This document shows, piece after piece, positions 5,982-6,846 of a stretch of DNA of 6,846 nt. The position numbers were made by a program, and so were the translations under genes. Source of the DNA: Thermoactinomycetaceae bacterium (GTDB lineage Bacteria; Bacillota; Bacilli; Thermoactinomycetales; Thermoactinomycetaceae); assembly GCA_025449475.1 (NCBI GenBank), contig JANWJM010000136.1:1-6846 (forward strand), given 5' to 3'. Every line of letters begins with the position of its first letter. The stretch's first letter is position 1. The notes under the pieces are model-generated. The model saw only the letters and a list, made by a program, of their open reading frames with translations, was not told where the DNA came from and did not search any database.

Positions 5982-6846
5982 GAACGAACAGCTCCTTACA
6001 TTGATTGTAAACTTCGGAAGGCAAGAATGGATTCCCATCATATTTGCCAAAGTGAACGAGCTTTTCTGCCATGCCAACATTCATCTTAATCAGAGAAGTG
6101 AGTTGTCCCGTTGCATTATTTTCGACAACGATCACTTTTTTCGCTTTCAACATTTGTTCTTTCATCATCGCTGTTGGGAATGGAAGAAGTTGTCGAACAT
6201 GAGCATGGTTCACTTTCAATCCATCAGCCTCTAAACGACTTTTTGCTTCTTGAATGGTACCATATGTCGAATTGAAACCAACCACCAAAAGATCTGCTTC
6301 TTCATATTTGACATCCAATTTAACGGGGTTCGAGAAAGAGATCCCGTTTGCTAACTTTCTTAAGCGTTTGTCCATCATCATCTTCCGATTTTTGGGCGCT
6401 TCAGATGGGCGACCCATTTCATCATGCTCGACTCCCGTTACATGATGCAACCCATTCTTTTTCCCAGGCAATACACGTGGAGAAATCCCATCGGCTGTGT
6501 TTTCATAGCGTTTGAACAGCTGTGATGGCTCTAGCTCCGGCAACGCTTCATCCGTGATCAACTTTCCTCGATCGATCTGAATTCGATCATAGTCAAGAGG
6601 TTCAACCGTTTGCTTTCCTAGTGAAAGCGCTAAATCGGAAAGAAGAATCACTGGACATTGATATTGTTCGGCCAGATTAAACGCTTCAATCGTATCGTAG
6701 AAACACTCTTCCACCGTACTTGGAGCAATCACAATTTTCGGGATTTCTCCATGTGTACTATAAAGCATTGCTAAAACATCACTTTGTTCTTGCTTGGTCG
6801 GTAATCCTGTTGAAGGACCACCACGTTGTGTATCAATGATCACAAC
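5968..6846 (-). CDS. korA: 2-oxoacid:ferredoxin oxidoreductase, alpha subunit (C-terminal 292 residues, partial)
   Basis: This is the C-terminal half of the catalytic partner of KorB; the full protein is typically near 580 residues, with an N-terminal gamma-like domain fused to the alpha domain. The frame is open at the right edge, so the start and the YPITP-type substrate motif lie outside the window. The visible part begins in the pyrimidine-binding domain with VVIIDTQRGGPSTGLPTK and runs through PSTVEECFYDTIEAFNLAEQYQCPVILLSD. It then has a linker and a C-terminal domain with VGFNSTYGTIQEA, HVRQLLPFP and VENNATGQLTSLI, all characteristic of this subunit. The apparent start just inside the right edge is an internal GTG, not a true start. 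The stop at 5968-5970 lies inside the korB coding region. This two-subunit form is common in aerobic Gram-positive bacteria. Confidence 0.95.
   Translation of the reverse strand, partial: VVIIDTQRGGPSTGLPTKQEQSDVLAMLYSTHGEIPKIVIAPSTVEECFYDTIEAFNLAEQYQCPVILLSDLALSLGKQTVEPLDYDRIQIDRGKLITDEALPELEPSQLFKRYENTADGISPRVLPGKKNGLHHVTGVEHDEMGRPSEAPKNRKMMMDKRLRKLANGISFSNPVKLDVKYEEADLLVVGFNSTYGTIQEAKSRLEADGLKVNHAHVRQLLPFPTAMMKEQMLKAKKVIVVENNATGQLTSLIKMNVGMAEKLVHFGKYDGNPFLPSEVYNQCKELFVHGNV
5992..5997 (-). promoter_or_regulatory. ribosome binding site of korB, inside korA
   Basis: AAGGAG on the minus strand is 10 nt upstream of the korB ATG at 5981 and lies within the last korA codons. Its strength and position support the 288-residue korB start over the upstream in-frame ATG at 6080. 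Confidence 0.8.

Noticed and set aside
5982..6080. N-terminal extension of korB starting at the ATG at 6080
   Set aside because: These residues are the korA reading region in another frame, are unlike any KorB N-terminus, and the strong AAGGAG and the canonical MATFKDF start lie downstream.
5641..6234. 197-codon open frame on the plus strand
   Set aside because: It is antisense to the korA/korB junction, both well supported by motifs, and its translation has low-complexity, non-protein-like composition.

Overview
The window looks like a chromosomal housekeeping stretch from a low- to mid-G+C Gram-positive bacterium, most likely a spore-former of the order Bacillales. Three things point that way: strong AAGGAG-type ribosome binding sites, intrinsic terminators with long T-tracts, and gene order. 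Bacillales commonly carry tdh-kbl and/or a two-subunit 2-oxoacid:ferredoxin oxidoreductase just upstream of miaB. A family such as Thermoactinomycetaceae is possible, but I cannot fix the genus. Every supported gene is on the minus strand, so the order of transcription runs from the right edge to the left edge.

In transcription order: korA (3' part only, cut by the right edge) overlaps korB by 14 nt, and together they encode a ferredoxin-dependent 2-oxoacid oxidoreductase. A perfect 14-bp terminator stem follows korB directly. Next is a 251-residue metallo-beta-lactamase-fold hydrolase of the YhfI/RNase Z-like type, itself followed by a second terminator with an 8-T tract. Then comes tdh-kbl, a tight two-gene operon that turns L-threonine into glycine and acetyl-CoA. 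After a 237-nt AT-rich spacer there is an unrecognised 175-residue gene with its own ribosome binding site and terminator. Last is miaB (5' part, cut by the left edge), with a near-consensus sigma-A promoter.

The metabolic logic is clear for the pairs. Tdh and Kbl are consecutive enzymes of threonine catabolism and yield NADH and acetyl-CoA. KorAB joins ferredoxin reduction to oxidative decarboxylation of a 2-oxoacid, probably 2-oxoglutarate or pyruvate. MiaB is a tRNA-modifying radical SAM enzyme and is linked to the others by conserved position rather than by pathway.

The least ordinary parts are the orphan gene at 1197-1724 and the transcription layout. The orphan is richer in G+C than its surroundings, sits between kbl and miaB, has a beta-solenoid-like N-terminal half and a CxxC tail, and is preceded by a 9-bp-arm palindrome. 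The hydrolase gene and tdh each begin directly downstream of a terminator with no room for a conventional promoter, which suggests read-through, attenuation or promoters hidden in the upstream sequence. I found no RNA genes, CRISPR arrays, insertion sequences or defence systems.
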